A stretch of 64,000 nucleotides of DNA, taken from the NCBI GenBank assembly GCA_023053685.1, contig JALIGW010000002.1:249558856-249622855 (forward strand), written 5' to 3'. The notes beneath the pieces are model-generated. The model ran no database searches and was not told the origin of the DNA. It worked only from the letters and a program-made list of their open reading frames with translations. This DNA is from Diadophis punctatus similis (taxonomy: Eukaryota; Chordata; Lepidosauria; Squamata; Dipsadidae). The translations under genes were made by a program, and so were the position numbers. Shown piece after piece: positions 36,216 to 48,199 of this stretch. Position 1 is the first letter of the stretch. Each line of letters starts with the position of its first letter.

Positions 36216-36330
36216 ATGAAGGGAAGCCACACGACCGGAGGCCTGGCTGCTGCAGCCTGCAAGAAAATCACCATGTTTGGCACCACCAGCATGATGGGCC
36301 TGGCCACCCTGGCGCAAGCCCTGGAGGCAG
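36216..36330 (+). pseudogene. BLVRB: Exon 1-like fragment of biliverdin reductase B
   Basis: The plus-strand frame from the ATG at 36216 contains CKKITMFGTTSMMGLATLAQ and then ALEAG, and is followed by a good splice donor, GCAG|GTGAGG, at 36330. Its phase fits a glycine codon split after the first base. The N-terminus of BLVRB (a cytosolic NADPH-dependent biliverdin and flavin reductase) has the same layout, KKI-x-FG-x-TG-x-TGL-x-TLAQA ending exon 1 at AG. The dinucleotide loop is altered: GTTSMMG in place of a G-x-x-G-x-x-G motif, losing the middle glycine. An N-terminal extension of about 15 residues is unusual. No later BLVRB exon is seen before the window's end, so this is probably an orphan or dying exon, though a paralogue with distant exons cannot be excluded. 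Confidence 0.6.
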
Positions 36331-36811
36331 GTGAGGCAGGGGGATCATTGGCTGGGGGGGGACAAGCGGAGGACCCGTGAAGGGGTCGGGACTCACTCAG
36401 GATGCGGCTGCTTCCCCGGAGAAAGCGGCGCAGCTGCTGATAATTGGGGGGGAAGTACCGAAGGAGCAGCTCCTCGCATTGTGGCTGCTGCAATGAAAAT
36501 GAGAAGCCAAAGTTTTGAGCGCAGTTAACATCTCCAGCCCAATGAGCTTAGGCCACCCTGTTACCATAACCAGCCCTTGCTTTGTCCATGACTTCTCTGT
36601 TAACACTCACCACACGTTTCAATTTACCAATTCCAGTTACTGCACCAGTGAACATCGCACATTCAGTCACTATCATCTCACCAATGAATCTCCCAACACC
36701 AATGATATTAACTGGCCTTCTAAATATAGCCATGAGACCCATGAAAAGCATGCATTTCCTTCCCCACACATTGCCAACCTCTCCCCCCTGGTAAAAAATA
36801 AAACCCTAGAG
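36331..36811. other. Unassigned DNA after the BLVRB-like exon
   Basis: The first 150 bases are GC-rich. From about 36516 to 36770 the plus strand shows loosely recurring blocks ('gttaacatctcc', 'gttaccataacc', 'gttaacactcacc', 'gttactgcacc', 'gtcactatcatctcacc'). A minus-strand frame is open across 36769-36548. I do not recognise a protein; the recurrence suggests a decayed minisatellite. Confidence 0.35.
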
Positions 36812-37234
36812 CAGTGATGGCGAACCTTTTTTCCTCGGGTGCCAAAATAGTGCGCGCGCGCGATCGCATGCACGTGCGTGCCCACACACATAATTCAAAG
36901 CCCCCCACTTGCCCCACCCCCCTGCGCATGTGTGCACGACCCCCCCACTCCCCCATTTCCCGACTTCCAGTGGGCCCAGTAGGCCCATTTTTCGCCCTCC
37001 CCAGACTCCAGAGGCTTTCTTGGAGCTTGGGGAGGGCGAAAACGCTCCCCCCCCGCCACCCCTGAGGCCCTCCGGAGGCTGAAATCACCCTCCCAGAGCC
37101 TCTGCGCAAGCCAAAAATCAGCTGGCGGGCACGCACATGCGCGCTGGAGCTGAGCTAGGGCAACGGCTCGTGTGCCAGCAGATATCGCTCCGCGTGCCAC
37201 CTGTGGCACCCGTGCCATTGGTTCGCCATCACTG
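36812..37234. mobile_element. hAT-like MITE (CAGTGATGGCGAACC), second copy
   Basis: A 423-bp close copy of 22488-22912 in the same orientation, flanked by the perfect 8-bp duplication ccctagag (36804-36811 and 37235-37242). No coding capacity. Confidence 0.93.
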
Positions 37235-37304
37235 CCCTAGAGCAAAAACGTCATGCATAAAAAGAATAGAAAAGACGGCTGTTGTGTATTGTTTAATGGA
37301 CTGC

Positions 37305-37460
37305 TAAATTGGCCATGCCTACCCAGTCACATGATGACCTACCCATGCCCACCCAGTCACATGACAACTTAGCCACGCCCACCCAGCTTGTCCAGCTACC
37401 CAACAGTTTGATGGACAGTGAATTGGCCCCATTTAAAAAGTTTGAGGGGCCCTGCTTTAT
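37305..37460. mobile_element. hAT-family remnant
   Basis: Contains repeated 'cacccagtcacatgac' and 'ggccatgcctaccc' blocks as in the other CAGTGGTGGG-type hAT copies, ending near 'gaggggccctgc'. Boundaries are approximate. Confidence 0.5.
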
Positions 37461-37523
37461 GTGGAGGTAGGTGAAGGGCATAGCCTCAGTGTGTGTTTGA
37501 ATAGTGTGGGTATGCAGCTACTC

Positions 37524-38504
37524 CTACAAGACAGGTGGTACAAACGTTCTTGATAATTCTCCCTTCCTCCAGACAGAAGTCCAAAGACTTTGCTGTGCCA
37601 ACCACTCCCAAATACCATTCCTTTTCCCACAGTCAGGATTTTCAAAAGGCTTCTTTCCTGTGTGAATCCTCCGGTGTATCAACAGTTCAAAATTACGACT
37701 GAAACTTTTTGTACAGTCAGGACATTCAAAGGGTCTTCCTCCTGTGTGAATCCTCCAGTGTATTGCCAAATTGGAATTTCGACTGAAATTTTTCATACAA
37801 TCTGGACATTCATATGGTTTCTCTCTTGTGCAAGTCCCCTGGTGTATTATTAGCTTGGCCTGCTTGCTATAGCTTTTGCCACATTGAGACAACTGGTAGG
37901 GCTTTTCTCTGGTGTGAGCCTTTCCATGAACAACTGGGAAGCTGTTCTGACTAAAGCTCTTGCTGCATTGGGAACTCTGATATGGCTTTTCTCCAGTGTG
38001 GATCCTCTTGGGCATAATCGGCTGTGATCTATAATCTTTGCTTTTCCCACAATAGGCAGATCTGTGGCTGTTTTCCACCACTGACATTCTTGGATTCTCA
38101 AGGACATAAAAAATACTCTCAATCCCTTGTTGTTGGATGGAGCATTGATTCAAGTTACTGTTTCCTTCCTCACAGGGCGAGGCCTTGCATTACGGTCTGC
38201 CTCATCTGGCTGTCCAAGTGACCTTTTCGTTTCCACTGACTTCCAGATATTTCCCTCTTTTTCTGAACTAGGAAATTACTCCCCTTGATATTTTGATAGC
38301 TTTCTTCCAGATATTCTACTTTTTTGTCCAGCTCAAAACTCTTTTCCTGGTTTTGTCTTCCTTGTCTGTAAATTGCTGGAGAAGAAGAGTTTTGGGGATT
38401 TCCGGAGGAACGAATAAGATTTTGTTTGCTTCCTTGGTTTCCTTTGCATTTTAATGCTGCTTGTGATTCAGTTCTCCACAGTGCTCTCTTTGGCATTCTT
38501 TCGC
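37524..38504 (-). pseudogene. C2H2 zinc-finger gene C, last exon (decayed)
   Basis: The exon starts after an acceptor (tgtgaatcttacag) at 38504. The linker frame 38504-38170 includes KREISGSQWKRKGHLDSQMR, which is shared with A, B and D. It stops at 38170, and the downstream frame 38153-37524 (209 codons) is in another phase. That second frame has about six fingers, of which only two keep all ligands (CPDCMKNFSRNSNLAIH and CPDCTKSFSRNFELLIH). Others have C-to-S, C-to-L and H-to-C losses, and the last finger runs out into unrelated sequence before the stop at 37524. Compared with A, B and D the array is short and more diverged, so it represents an older subfamily. I infer a pseudogene. Confidence 0.75.
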
Positions 38505-39284
38505 CTGTAAGATTCACATAAAAGGGTTACTTTAATTATGGTTTATAAAATGGCTGCACAATATTTAAAAAAAAAACAGAACCAAAGACATACATTATAA
38601 TAAAAGGTAATGATGCCAAAATGTTAACTTAACCTTTTATATTGATTATTTATATTTTCTTTTTTTAATATAAAATTTTCTTTTATATACACACACATAA
38701 ATTGTTTAAAATCTTTGTGTTTTATTATTGCCCTTTTTAGAGTTTTCACTATACATGTCAAATACCCATTCAGTTAGGAAATTTAGTTGTTGACTTGAGT
38801 CAATCATGAGTTCATAGAATTGCAAAGAGTTATCATCAAATATATCTGTAAGTGCTGGGGACAGATTATACATATATACATACCCGTGTTTTCCCGAAAA
38901 TAAGACCCAATTTTATTTTATTTTGGGTCCCAAAATAAGCACCAGGTCTTCGTTTTGGGGCATGTCTTACCCGCTTACTTTAGGACCATCGCAGCCAGTC
39001 CGCCCCTGACACCTGTTCCACCGCTGCCTGACTTCTCCTGAGGCCACTCGTTGCCAGACACTGTGCAGCTTGTCACGCAGGCCCATGCAAGCTGTGTCCA
39101 AACTGTTTCACAGCTGATTAAAATACTTTTAACTTCTGGAGGATTTCCTTTCCTTTTTTTTCTTTTTTCTTTTTTAGGAAATAATGTTTTAAAAAGCTAC
39201 CATCAGCTATCCTTTTCCTTTTGGCTAAACTCCTCTAAGTGCACTCACAAATGAAATTCAAGCATTCATTAAACTTATCATTCT
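38505..39284. other. Between ZNF C and D; includes a MITE fragment
   Basis: At 38760-38880 the 'cttgagtcaatcatgag' and 'tatctgtaagtgctggggacaga' blocks match the upstream introns of A, B and D, so C shares the ancestral unit. At about 38883-38975 there is an 'acccgtgttttcccgaaaataag' terminus fragment. The remainder is unassigned. No gene is seen. Confidence 0.5.
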
Positions 39285-42069
39285 CTAAACGCATTTCAAA
39301 GATTTCTCTATGGTGTGAGTCCTCTGGTGTATAACTAGGTAGGAATTCTGACTGAAAGTTTTCCTACAGATTGGACATTCAAAGGGTTTCTCTCCTGTGT
39401 GAGTCCTCTGGTGTATAACTAGGTGGGAATTCTGACTGTAACATTTCCCACAGTCAGGACATTCAAAGGGTTTCTCTCCTGTGTGAATCCTCTGGTGTAC
39501 CACGAGGTGGGAATTATCACTAAAGCTTTTCCCACAGATAGGACATTCAAAGGGTTTCTCTCCTGTGTGAGTCCTCTGGTGTCTCACCAGGCTGGAATTA
39601 TCACTAAAGTTTTTCCCACAGATAGGACATTCAAAGGGTTTCTCTCCTGTGTGAGTCCTCTGGTGTCTCACCAGGCTGGAACTCAGACTAAAGCTTTTCC
39701 CACAAATAGGACATTCAAAGGGTTTCTCTCCTGTGTGAATTCTCTGGTGTGTCACCACGCTGGAATTATCACTAAACCTTTTCCCACAGATAGGACATTC
39801 AAAGGGTTTCTCCCCTGTGTGAGTCCTCCGGTGTCTCACCAGGGTAGAACTGAGACTAAATTTTTTCCCACAATCATGACATTCAAAGGGTTTCTCACTT
39901 GTGTGAGTCCTCTGGTGTATCACCAGGTTTGAATTCTGACTGAAACTTTTCCCACAATCAGGACATTCAAAAGGTTTCTCTCCTGTGTGAGTCCTCTGGT
40001 GTATCACTAGGTAGGAATTCTGACTGAAACATTTCCCACAATCAGGACATTCAAAGGGTTTCTCTCCTGTGTGAGTCCTCAGGTGTATCACCAGGCCGAA
40101 ATTATCACGAAAACCTTTCATACAGGTAGGACATTCAAAGGGTTTCTCTCCTGTGTGAGTCCTCTGGTGTATCACCAGGCTGGAACTCAGACTAAAACTT
40201 TTCCCACAGATAGGGCATTCAAAGGGTTTCTCTCCTGTGTGAGTCCTCTGGTGTTTCACCAGGCTGGAATTATCACAAAAACCTTTCCCACAGATAGGAC
40301 ATTCAAAGGGTTTCTCTCCTGTGTGAGTCCTCTGGTGTGTCACTAGGCTGGAATTATCACTAAAGCTTTTCCCACAGATAGGACATTCAAAGGGTTTCTC
40401 TCCTGTATGAGTCCTCTGGTGTATCACTAGGTGGGAATTTTGACTGTAACATTTCCCACAGTCAGGACATTCAAAGGGTTTCTCTCCTGTGTGAGTCCTC
40501 TGGTGTTTCACCAGGCTAGAATTATCACTAAAGCTTTTACCACAGATAGCACATTCAAAGGGTTTCTCTCCTGTGTGTCTCCTCTGGTGTATCACCAGGC
40601 CAGAATTATCACGAAAACCTTTCCTACAGATAGAACATTCAAAGGGTTTCTCTCCTGTGTGAGTCTTCTGGTGTCTCACCAGGCTGGAATTATCACGAAA
40701 ACCTTTCCTACAGATAGGACATTCAAAGGGTTTCTCTCCTGTGTGAGTCCTTTGATGTATCACCAGACTGGAATTATCACGAAAACCTTTCCTACAGATA
40801 GGACATTCAAAGGGTTTCTCTCCTGTGTGAATCCTCTGGTGTATCACTAGGTGGGAATTACGACTGAAACATTTCCCACAGTCAGGACATTCAAAGGGTT
40901 TCTCTCCTGTGCGCGTGGTCTTGTGTCTCAGGAGGTGGGAATTTCTAATTAAATCTTTCCCACAATCTCGATACTGATAAGGTTTCTCCATGGAGTGAAT
41001 CCTCTGATGTATTACTAGGCGAGAATTATGTCTGAAACTTCTCCCACAGTCAGGATATTGAACGGGTTTTTCTGCTTTATGATTCCTCTGGTCTATAACC
41101 AAGTTGGAATTATAACTGAAAGTTTTCCAACAATCAGGACATTCAATGCATTTCTCTCCTCTGTGAGTCTTCTGGTGTATCACCAGGCTGGAATTGTGAC
41201 TAAATTTTTCCCCACAATCAGGACATTCAAAGGGTTTCACTTTTGTGTGAGTCCTCGAGTGCTTCACCAGGATGGAATTCTTACTGAAATGTTTCCCACA
41301 GAAAGGATGTTCAAATGGTTTTATTCCTTTGTGTCTGTCCTTTAGTGTCTCATGACCTGGGAATTTCTAATGAAACTTTCACACAATCTGCACAGTCATA
41401 CGTTTTCTCCCTCCTGTGAATTATCTGATGTAGCACCATGTTGCCATGCTCACTAAAGCCTTTACCACATTGGGAGCATTTTTCTAGCTTCCCTCTTGTG
41501 TGGAGGTGCTTCCATGAACCATAAGGGATTTGTTTTGATCAAAGCTTTTGCCACATTCAGGTAATTTGTATGGCTTTTCTCTTTTCTGGCTCCTCTTGTA
41601 CATAATCAGCTGTTATTTGCAATCTGTGCTTTTCCCACAACAGGCAAATCTATGGAGCTTTTCCACAGCTGATGTTCTTGAGGTAAAAAATGTGGACAAT
41701 GCCCCGTTTAGTGGTTCTTTCATTCAAGCAGTTTTTTACCTCACAGGGAGAGGATTGCATTACTGTCTGTTCTATGTGACCTGACTTTTCAGTTTCCTCC
41801 CCACGGACTTCCAGATATTTCCTCCTTTTGCTTAATGAAAAATAATCTCCCTTCACTTTTCATGTAATGTATCCTTGAGTTCTGCATAATCTTCTTATTC
41901 TTTCTTGATTTTCTCTGTTTTTTCTAACAGCTGCTGGAGGAGGAGCAGCACTGTATGGTTTTCTGAAGGAAATGGAAAATATTTTGATTTCTGGCTTTAT
42001 TTTCTTCCCTTTTCAATGTTGCTTGTTCTTTACAGTTGTCCAGTGTGCTCTTATTGCCATCCCCTTTGT
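39285..42069 (-). CDS. C2H2 zinc-finger gene D, last exon, 23 fingers
   Basis: The minus-strand frame 41267-39285 is open for 660 codons and holds 23 tandem fingers with TGEKPFE linkers. Fingers 5-23 are intact. Finger 2 has His to Asp (LVIDQRNH), finger 3 has Cys to Tyr, and finger 4 has Cys to Tyr and His to Arg, so the N-terminal fingers are losing zinc binding. Among intact fingers, helix positions -1, 3 and 6 vary (Q, D, L, R; H, S, N, Y, G, T; I, R, K, T, V) while position 2 is nearly always Ser. The exon start at 42069 follows an acceptor (tttgaatcttatag). The linker frame 41856-41650 ends in a stop before the fingers and is out of phase. Nuclear DNA binding is expected if it is expressed. 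It is the longest and best-kept array here, but it may still be a young pseudogene. Confidence 0.72.
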
Positions 42070-42629
42070 CTATAAGATTCAAAGAAAAGCATAACTTTAA
42101 TTATTTATAAAATGGTTAGAGGATGTGAAAAAAGAAAAAAAGTATATATTACAATGAAAGAGCAAACATGCCCCAATACTAGAATAATCACTTACATTAT
42201 TGATGATTCATATGACACATGGAGTACTACTGAGATCCATGTTCAGATATCCATTGAATCAAAGTCAGTTATTTAGTTGGGGCAATCACAAATTCTTAGC
42301 AATGCAAAGTGTTATCATCAAATATATCATAAAGTGCTGGGGATAGATTATATAATTGCAAATATATGCATTCAGAGAAAAACAGATACACCCACCTACA
42401 CATGTATACATGGAGAACATCTATGTCTTTCATGCCTGACAAAATGGTCCAAAATGGTTACAGCCAAACCTTCTGAGCTAAATTTAGAGATGTGGGGGCT
42501 TTAACTGATGAAATGATGCCAAAAGCCTCTGCAAGCTTTCAAGCACCACTTTTGCTCATGGAAATCCTCAGCTGCAAATAAGAGCAGAAAATACTGTCTA
42601 CAACCCCTCTGGTGACATCCCCCCCTCAA
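42070..42629. other. ZNF D upstream intron
   Basis: Closely similar to 4160-5048 in unit A. A minus-strand frame across 42782-42501 is open but also covers a known transposon edge and is not supported as an exon. Confidence 0.5.
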
Positions 42630-43089
42630 ATAGTCCTCACTTAACCTACTGCAATTCGAACTGATATCTGTGTCACTAAGCAGCTCAATCATTAAGCATG
42701 ATGTTACATGACAGTGCCAACTTACATCTGTTCCTCTGGAGTTGTTAAGCAAATCACTGTGGGTTGTTAAAGGCAATTTCATATGACTGTGACTTGCAAT
42801 TTCCTACCAGTATATCCACTGACTTTGCTTATCAGAAGCTAGCTGGGAAGGTCACAAATGGGGATCTTGAGTGTGGGATGCTGCAGCCATCATAAATGTG
42901 CAACTATTGGCACATTCCAAATTGGTGCAACTCCTTTTCCTGCACCTTCAAAACCACAATCAGTCCTGAAGTGCGGTCACTGAACAAGTGCTAGGATTAC
43001 CACAGATTTTGTGGACCAGGTGCACGTCTCCTTCTACTGTGTCATAGTAACTTTGAAGACTCAGGGAAGAAGTGGTAAGTGAGGACTAC
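42630..43089. mobile_element. TIR DNA transposon (GTAGTCCTCACTTA family), unit D
   Basis: Left end tagtcctcactta, right end gtaagtgaggactacc. It is very close to the unit A copy at 5049-5499, including the flanking 'gccaaaaggtc' sequence on the right. Confidence 0.7.
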
Positions 43090-44837
43090 CTGTGCAACCA
43101 AAGATGCCAAAAGGTCCTCAATAGCTATTTTTTAGAAAGTGCGGGATTAAGCACAATTAATGTGAACCTGATTAATACATGGATGGGACAGGAAATACCA
43201 TATGGAAGTAAAAAAAAACTTGTTAATTTTATTCATTTGTCATTTTCAATACACATGTGGATTACAAACTATATCAAGAGGGCAACATCAAGACGTAATG
43301 GGAGACTTTAACTACCCTGATATCAACTGGGAGACAAACTCTACAGCAAGTAGGAGACGGAACAGATTCCTAACCAACTTAGCTGACAACTTTGTCATCC
43401 AAAAGGTAGAAGAGGGAACTAGAGGGAAAATTACACTAGACCTAATTCTTACTAATAGAGAAGAGACAGAAAGAGTTGAAGTTGTCGGAACCTTGGGCGA
43501 CTGACCACATCTTACTGGAATTCAATATAATGGAAACACAAGCAATAGAATATAATCCAACAAGTGTCTCAAACTTTAGAAGAGCTGATTTTAACAAATT
43601 CAGAGCCTAAACAAAATTTCATGGATAAAAATCCTAAAGGAGAAAACAACACAAGGGGTGTGGGAAATACTGGAAAATATGATCATATAAGCCCAGTCCA
43701 ACACAATATCATTAAAAAGGAAAAACAAGACATTCAAGCAGAAACTAGCATGGTTGCATAAAGATCTCTCTGATAAACTGAAAGATAAAAAAGGATAAGT
43801 ATAAAAAATGGAAAGAGAGACACATAACTAAGGCAGAATAGCAGCATTAGCCCGAATCTACATGAAATCAAGCTCATGCTGAGAATGAACTAAGACTGGC
43901 AACAAATGTCAAAAATTATTTTAAAACATGCATAAAAGAAGAAAAAAGTCAAGGAAACAGTCAATCCACTAATGGGAGACGATGGCAAGGAAGTGACGGG
44001 CAGTAGAGACACAGCAGAGCTAGTAGCCAAATAATAATAAAATAATAGAATAATAGCCAAACCTACCAAAAACAGTACTGTAAAAGGCAGACTAGGAATA
44101 CAAATCAAAACATGCAAGAAAATGGTAAGAGAACACCTGTCCATTCTAGACAAGTTCTAAGCACCAGAACCAGATTGATTACATCCCAGAGTTCTGAAGG
44201 AGCCAGCAGATGTGATTTAAGAACCATTGAACCATATCTTTCAAAGATCTTCACGCACCAATGAACTACCGGTGGACTGGAAAAGAGCTGATGTAGTTCC
44301 CGTCAAAAAAGGGGAAGAAAAATGGATCCACAAAACTACAGGCCAATTAGCCTGACATCACTACCTGGGAAGATCCTGGAAACAATAATGAAACAAAAGA
44401 TATGCAAACAGCTAGAAGCAAGCAAATATATAACCAGGAGTCAACATGGGTTTGTCAAAAACAGATCATTCCAAACAAATGTTATTTCATTCTTACACAA
44501 AGTGACTAAATTAGCAGACCAATCAAATACATAGTATAATTGGATTTCAGTAAGGTAATTGACAAAGTAGACCATAACCTACTTCTTGGTAAATTAGAAA
44601 AATGTGGGATAGGTACACACAGATGGATTCATAACTGGCTGACAAACAACACTCAAAGTGTATTCATTAATGGGATTATATCTATATGGAGGGAAATAAG
44701 CAGTGGGTACTCCAAGGTTCTGTTTTAGAACTCTTTAATATCTTCGTAAATGACTTACATGAGGGAATCAAACGGGAACGCATCAAATTTGCAAATGACA
44801 CCAAGTTGGCAGGAATAGCCAACCCCTCAGAAGATAG

Positions 44838-47800
44838 GGGGATCTCTGGGGAGACAGGGAGTGAGAATATTACGGTCATAATGGGGAGAGGCAGGTATGG
44901 CGGGAGCAGAGGGGTAGGCCGCTCTCGGGGAACGAGAATTCGCTGTTTGCAAGCGATTCCTTGTTCTGGCCCCTCTGGTTTGGTTCCACCTAGCTCTACC
45001 CGAGTGCCTGGTAACCAGGGATGTCAGGGCCCTGTGCTCAAGCTGCTGCTGTTAAATGCCAGGTCGGTTACCAACAAGGCCCCCCTCATTCGGGATCTAA
45101 TCCTAGAAGAGGGGGCGGACCTGGCGTGCATTACCGAGACCTGGCTGGGCCAAGAAGGGGGGGGTGCCCCTTTCGGAAATATGCCCGGACGGGTTCTCGG
45201 TTCAGCATCAGCCGCGACCCCAGGGAAGGGGTGGAGGAGTGGCTATTATAGCTCGCCAGAATCTGTGTCCTCGAAGGAGCCCTGCCCCAGAGATTGTTGG
45301 GTGTGAGACACTCCTTCTGAAGTTGGACTTAGGGGTTCAGGTGGGCCTTTTGCTAACGTACCTGCCTCCTAGCTGCGTTACAAAGGCCCTGCCTGTTCTG
45401 CTCGAGGCGGTTGCAGGGCTGGCGGTTGAGTTCCCCAGGTTGATGGTGCTGGGGGACTTTAATCTGCCATCACCCGGCGAAGCCTCGGGGGCAGTCCAGG
45501 AGTTCATGGCTTCCATGACAACCATGGACCTGACCCAAGTAGTTCAGGGTCCGACTCATGAGGGTGGTCACACACTTGACCTTGTGTTTCTCTCGGGGCA
45601 GTGGAGCGATGATCTGAGGCTGAGGGGTTTAGTCACAGTACCCTTGTCGTGGTCAGATCATTTCCTTCTGAGGTTGGATTTCATGGCACCACCCCTCCAC
45701 CGCAAGGAGGCGGGACCGATTAAGTGGTTCCGCCCCAGGCGCCTAATGGAACCCGACGGATTCCAGAGGGAACTTGGGGAAATACCTGAATCCCTGGTAC
45801 ACAGGTCATCCGAGTCCCTGGTCGCAGCCTGGAATCAGGCGGCAGCGGGGGCTCTGGATCGGATTGCGCCTTTGCGACCTCTCCGTGGAAGTGGATCCAG
45901 GAGGGCTCCTTGGTTTACCGAGGAACTCCGGGAGATGAAGCGCCACAAGAGACGTCTAGAGCGACGATGGAGATCTAGTAAAGCTGAGTCTGACCAGACA
46001 CTTTTAAGAACTTTCATTAAGTCTTACTTAGTGGTGATAAGGGCGGCAAAATGCTCGCATTTTTCCGCTCTTATTGCGTCCGCTGACTCCCACCCAGCCG
46101 CCCTGTTTAGGGTGACCCGCACCCTTCTTGCTAAGGAGGAAGGCGGAGACCCCTTGCAGGGTAGAGCTGAGGAATTTTCTCGGTTTCTGGCGGATAAAGT
46201 CACTCAGATTCGGACAGACCTGGACTCTGATTGGGCAGTACAGGCCGAGATGACTGGGGTAGGTCTTAGTCCGGTTATATGGGATAGGTTTGAACCGGTG
46301 ACTCCTGAGGATGTGGACAAGGCCATAGGAGCTATGAGCTCCGCCACTTGTTTATTGGACCCGTGCCCTTCCTGGCTGGTTTCGGCCACCAGGGAGGTGT
46401 CACGTGGCTGGCTCCAGGCGTTGGTCAACGCTTCTCTGAGAGAGGGGTCCGTCCCGCAGCCCTTAAAAGCTGCGATGGTGAGACCCCTCCTCAAGAAGCC
46501 TTCCCTGGACCCGGCGGATTTAAAGAACTTCCGTCCAGTCTCCAACCTTCCCTTCGCGGGGAAGGTTGTTAAGAAAGTGGTGGCACTCCAACTCCTACGA
46601 CTGTTGGATGATACTGATTTTCTGGATCCCTTTCAATCTGGGTTCAGGCGCGGCTACAGTACGGAAACGGCTTTGGTCACCCTGATGGATGATCTCTGGC
46701 GAGCCCGGGATAGGGGTCACTCCTCTATCCAGGTGCTACTTGACCTCTCAGCGGCCTTCGATACCATTGACCATGGTATCCTTCTGCGTCGTCTCGGAGA
46801 GGTGGGGGTGGGCGGCACTGTTTTGCAGTGGTTCTCCTCCTTCCTCTCTGACAGGACGCAGTCGGTGTTGACAGGGGGGCAAAGGTCGAGCCCTAGGCCC
46901 CTACTATGTGGGGTGCCGCAGGGTTCGGTCCTCTCGCCCATCCTGTTTAACATCTACATGAAGCCACTGGGTGAGATCATCCGACGACACGGGGTGAGGT
47001 ATCAGCAATATGCTGATGATACCCAGTTGTACATCTCCACCCCGTCTCAATTTGGGGAAGCCGCAGACGTAATGGGCCGTTGCCTGGCCGATGTTAGGGT
47101 CTGGATGGGGAAGAACCGGCTAAAGCTTAACCCTGACAAGACTAAGTGGCTGTGGATATTGCCTCCTAAGGACTTGACCAACTGTCCCTCCTTGGTTCTT
47201 GGGGGGGAGAAATTAGCTCCCTCAGAACGGGTCCGCAATTTGGGTGTCCTTCTAGATCCACAGCTTAAATTGGAGCAACATCTTTCAGCTGTGGCTAGGG
47301 GGACCTTTGCACAAGTACGTCTTGTGCACCAATTGCGACCCTACTTGGAGAAGGAGGCACTTCTCACAGTCGCTCATGCCCTTATCACCTCACAGCTAGA
47401 TTACTGCAATGCGCTCTACATGGGGGTACCCTTGAAGAGTGTCCGGCGACTGCAATTGGTGCAAAATGTAGCTGCGCGAGCTGTGGTGGATGTACCTAGA
47501 TGCACCCACATAACACCGATTCTCCGCCAGCTGCATTGGCTGCCCATTAGTCTCTGGACCCAATTTAAGGTGTTGGTTTTGACCTTTAAAGCCCTACATG
47601 GCTCAGGGCCAGGTTACCTTCGGGACCGCATCCTGCCGCATACCTCCCTACGACCGGTTAGGTCCCACAGAGCGGGTCTCCTCCAGGTCCCATCGACCAA
47701 GCAATGCCGGCTGGTGGGGCCGAGGGGGAGAGCCTTCTCTGTGGGAGCCCCCTCCCTTTGGAACCAGCTCCCTCCAGAGATCAGGACTATCCCCACCCGG

Positions 47801-48012
47801 CTGGCCTTCCGTAAAGCAGTAAAAACTTGGCTCTTCCGGCAGGCGGGGTATGAATGAAACTTATTTTTAAATTATGGATAGTATTTTAATACGGCTTTTT
47901 AACAAAATTGTTTTTACCTGTTATATGTTTCTATACATGCTGTGAGCCGCCCAGAGTCCCTCGGGAGTTGGGCGGCATAGAAATTTTAATAAATAAATAA
48001 ATAAATAAAATA
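44838..48012 (+). mobile_element. L2-type LINE, near full-length
   Basis: A 3.2-kb copy inserted in CR1. The endonuclease start lies in one frame up to about 45165. The rest is a single 897-codon frame (45164-47857) with VMVLGDFNLP-type and SWSDHFLLRLDF endonuclease motifs and RT motifs FRPVSNLPFAGKVVKKVV, FQSGFRRGYSTETALVTLMD, AFDTIDHGILLRRLG, GVPQGSVLSPILFNIYM and the catalytic QYADDTQLYIS. The two frames meet at a run of about nine G (45156-45165), so a single-base length change separates them. The 3' UTR ends 'gagccgcccagagtccctcgg' and a (AATA)n tail at 47985-48012. It is the youngest-looking L2 here. Confidence 0.94.
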
Positions 48013-48199
48013 AATAGGCTCAAGAGAATCTCGATAGATTTGAACACTGGACTCTACCTAACAAAATGAAATTTGATGCAGGAAAAAAAAATAAGGTTTT
48101 ACACTTATGCAAGAAAAACCAAATGTACTGGTACAGAATAGGTAGAACCTGGCTCAAGCAGTAACTATGAGAGGGACCTTGAAAAGTCCTAGTGGACAA

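Noticed and set aside
42501..42782. Possible exon with 'AAEDFHEQKWCLKACRGFW' upstream of ZNF D, considered as a KRAB-like exon
   Set aside because: It lacks KRAB signature residues, overlaps the edge of a TIR transposon, and its A and B counterparts do not conserve frame or splice sites.
44686..45306. 206-codon frame joining CR1 RT to L2 endonuclease
   Set aside because: The fusion arises where the L2 landed in CR1; there is no sign of a retained chimeric gene.
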